DNA of 64,000 nucleotides from Heliopora coerulea (taxonomy: Eukaryota; Cnidaria; Anthozoa; Scleralcyonacea; Helioporidae): positions 387,501 through 451,500 of the forward strand of contig JASJOG010000153.1 of NCBI GenBank assembly GCA_030142905.1, read 5' to 3'. Positions 62,617 through 64,000 of this stretch are shown one piece after another. A program made the translations under genes and the position numbers. Every line of letters begins with the position of its first letter. Position 1 is the stretch's first letter. The notes beneath the pieces are model-generated. The model was not told the origin of the DNA. It was given only the letters and a program-made list of their open reading frames with translations, and searched no databases.

Positions 62617-64000
62617 TCATTTTTTATTTAACCTATAGTGACCTATCGCTAATGTGTTCATTTTGTCTTCTAAAATAACTCTTTTGTCATCATCTGCAGA
62701 GAGAGCTTTCTTATTAACTTGTTCAGTGAATAAATCATGTTTTCTGTGATGAATTATATTCATAGTTCTCGCCTGCAGTTTTCCACTAAACAAACAGTCT
62801 TTGAAATCTTCGTGACAAATTTTCTTTTTTATCACATTTTTCTTAACACCTTTGCACTTCTTTTTTTCCTTATCAATCATCTTGTATGAATATAAATTTG
62901 CTCTTAGTCCAATTAATTCCTCTATTTGATTTCCTCCACATTCATCCTTCATCATCCCTATAACTTTCTTGTTCTTTCCAGTTGGAATTGCAGACTCGTG
63001 TGTCTTTGGATAGTTGCTAGTGTCAAACATTTTTTCAACACCTGTCTTTGTAAAAGTCTTCTGTCTCAATCTCATAAGCAAGAGAGTCTGTGTCTGTGAA
63101 AATTAATTTCACCTTGTCACCATACTTTTGTTTTATATAATTATAATGGAAGTCATACATCAGAGTTTTACTCAAACCCAGAATATTCATTCCTAAGAAA
63201 ATTGGTTTGTTCAATTTTAATTTTGTCTTCTTCATATGAACTGCAATCAAGTTTTCTGACAATATTGTTCTACTCTCATAGTTAGGTTTTGCAAATAGCT
63301 TTAATGCTTTATCCTCACTTGTGACTAGATGTATATCAACCCTATTTCTAAGGTTCTCCATGGTTTTACCAAACACAGAGTTGTTAATTAATTTGAAAAG
63401 GTCTTTCTCAAAGTCTTTCTTTGCTTTTGTTCTTAAATCAGTGTTGAGTGAAATATACTTTGCTAACCAGGGTTCTTCATGAAATTTTATACCTTTACGA
63501 ATTTTTGTTATTTTTAATCCAAGACTTTCATATTGTTTCAAACTTTCATGGTGAACAACATACTTTTCCTTATGTTTAAGATTTGGTATAAGTTTTTCTA
63601 CCATTCCATCTTTGAGTGTTTCTGGTGCTAGTGGATAATCATTGAGTAAATCATGTAATTCTTGTGGATAATTCAAGTCCACCTCTAATATACAAGAAAT
63701 ATTTTTCCAATTTGATAACTCTTCATCATTCATCCACTGAAACCCATGTGTTGGTAAAGGCTTACTCATTGCCCAACCATACAGATTATTTGCATCAAGA
63801 TAAGGAATATAGTTTGTAGGAGAATTGGGATCATATTTATCTACCATGTATGGATTGTTTACTTTTGCATATGGAGTTGATATAATTGATAAACCACCTC
63901 TAATTCCTTCCTCTATCATTAAATACATATTTGGATCTGTAAGAGTTCCAACTTCACATTTGTTAATTTTAACATTGCATCCCAAGCAAGTCCAGGTGAT
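62617..64000 (-). pseudogene. Protein-primed DNA polymerase B, C-terminal part
   Basis: Replicates the viral DNA using a terminal protein as primer. Right-edge frame (63,985-63,035) contains RGGLSII, YLDANNLYGWAMSKPLPTHG (motif A, Asp about residue 64), KLINNSVFGKTMENLRNR (motif B) and LIFTDTDSLAYE (motif C, both Asp at about 298 and 300). The frame shifts near 63,050 and continues 63,081-62,617 to the C-terminus (EELIGLRANLYSYKMIDKEK ... NTLAIGHYRL). Another shift lies near 63,960, where SPGLAWDAMLKLT is read in a different frame. The exonuclease and terminal-protein domains are beyond the window. Polymerase motifs are all intact, damage is only frameshifts. Confidence 0.88.

Larger units (their letters stand above)
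47040..64000. mobile_element. Polinton-like integrated DNA virus, decayed, continues beyond the right edge
   Basis: Hallmarks present together: protein-primed DNA polymerase B, retroviral-type integrase with chromodomain-like C-terminus, double-jelly-roll capsid candidate and FtsK/A32-type ATPase, in AT-rich DNA with tightly packed genes. A capsid protease was not seen; it may lie outside. Nearly all genes carry stops or frameshifts, so this is an old endogenous copy. Other viral groups share some of these genes, but the integrase plus protein-primed polymerase points to the Polinton/Maverick/adintovirus assemblage. Confidence 0.85.

Overview
The window looks like a stretch of metazoan nuclear DNA from an aquatic invertebrate. 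A cnidarian is my best guess: rve-type integrase elements, G2E3-like HECT genes, DUF3504/Crypton-type repeats, YqaJ genes, GIY-YIG Penelope-like elements and Polinton-like viral integrations together are typical of cnidarians. The DNA is AT-rich, has long TA microsatellites and tRNA-derived SINEs, and contains no rRNA, operon or bacterial signals. I see no convincing intact host gene; almost everything readable is a mobile element or its remains.

Region by region. 1-13 kb: a decayed rve-type integrase, a mirrored array of six tRNA-Asp-like SINE units, a hAT fragment, a YqaJ-nuclease pseudogene, SINE clusters, a fold-back Penelope-like element (PLE) and a hAT gene split by SINEs. 13-26 kb: two long copies of a DUF3504 (Crypton-type recombinase) repeat, a ZMYM1-like hAT pseudogene, a PIF/Harbinger fragment and a second integrase copy. 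26-38 kb: mostly unreadable, with a Tc/mariner remnant, a second PLE, a LINE tail, another hAT tail and an inverted SINE pair.

38,096-43,867: a transposon with complete boundaries, 5,760 bp between perfect 6-bp target duplications (GTAAGG), with inverted termini of about 280 bp. It carries two convergent genes, a CUE-HECT ubiquitin-ligase-like gene and an rve-type DDE integrase. Both begin inside the termini, so both start with the same terminus-encoded zinc-ribbon segment. This is the most interesting object in the window.

44-46.4 kb: a hAT (SCAND3/ZBED-type) remnant and a LINE remnant.

About 47 kb to the right edge: a decayed Polinton-like integrated DNA virus. The minus strand carries, in order, a short conserved capsid-associated candidate, the retroviral-type integrase, a coiled-coil/membrane protein, the double-jelly-roll major capsid candidate, the FtsK/A32-type packaging ATPase and a small membrane protein. 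The plus strand carries a Bro-N/VRR-NUC nuclease, a large conserved protein, a fibre-like protein and several small membrane or DNA-binding proteins. Protein-primed DNA polymerase B runs off the right edge. Stops and frameshifts break almost every gene. The integrase is split by a 4.5-kb PLE made of two head-to-head copies, which itself holds a 555-bp PLE-related insertion; both insertion events left target duplications. Many genes of the viral element have an AT-rich TAATAAATAAATG-like motif overlapping the start codon.
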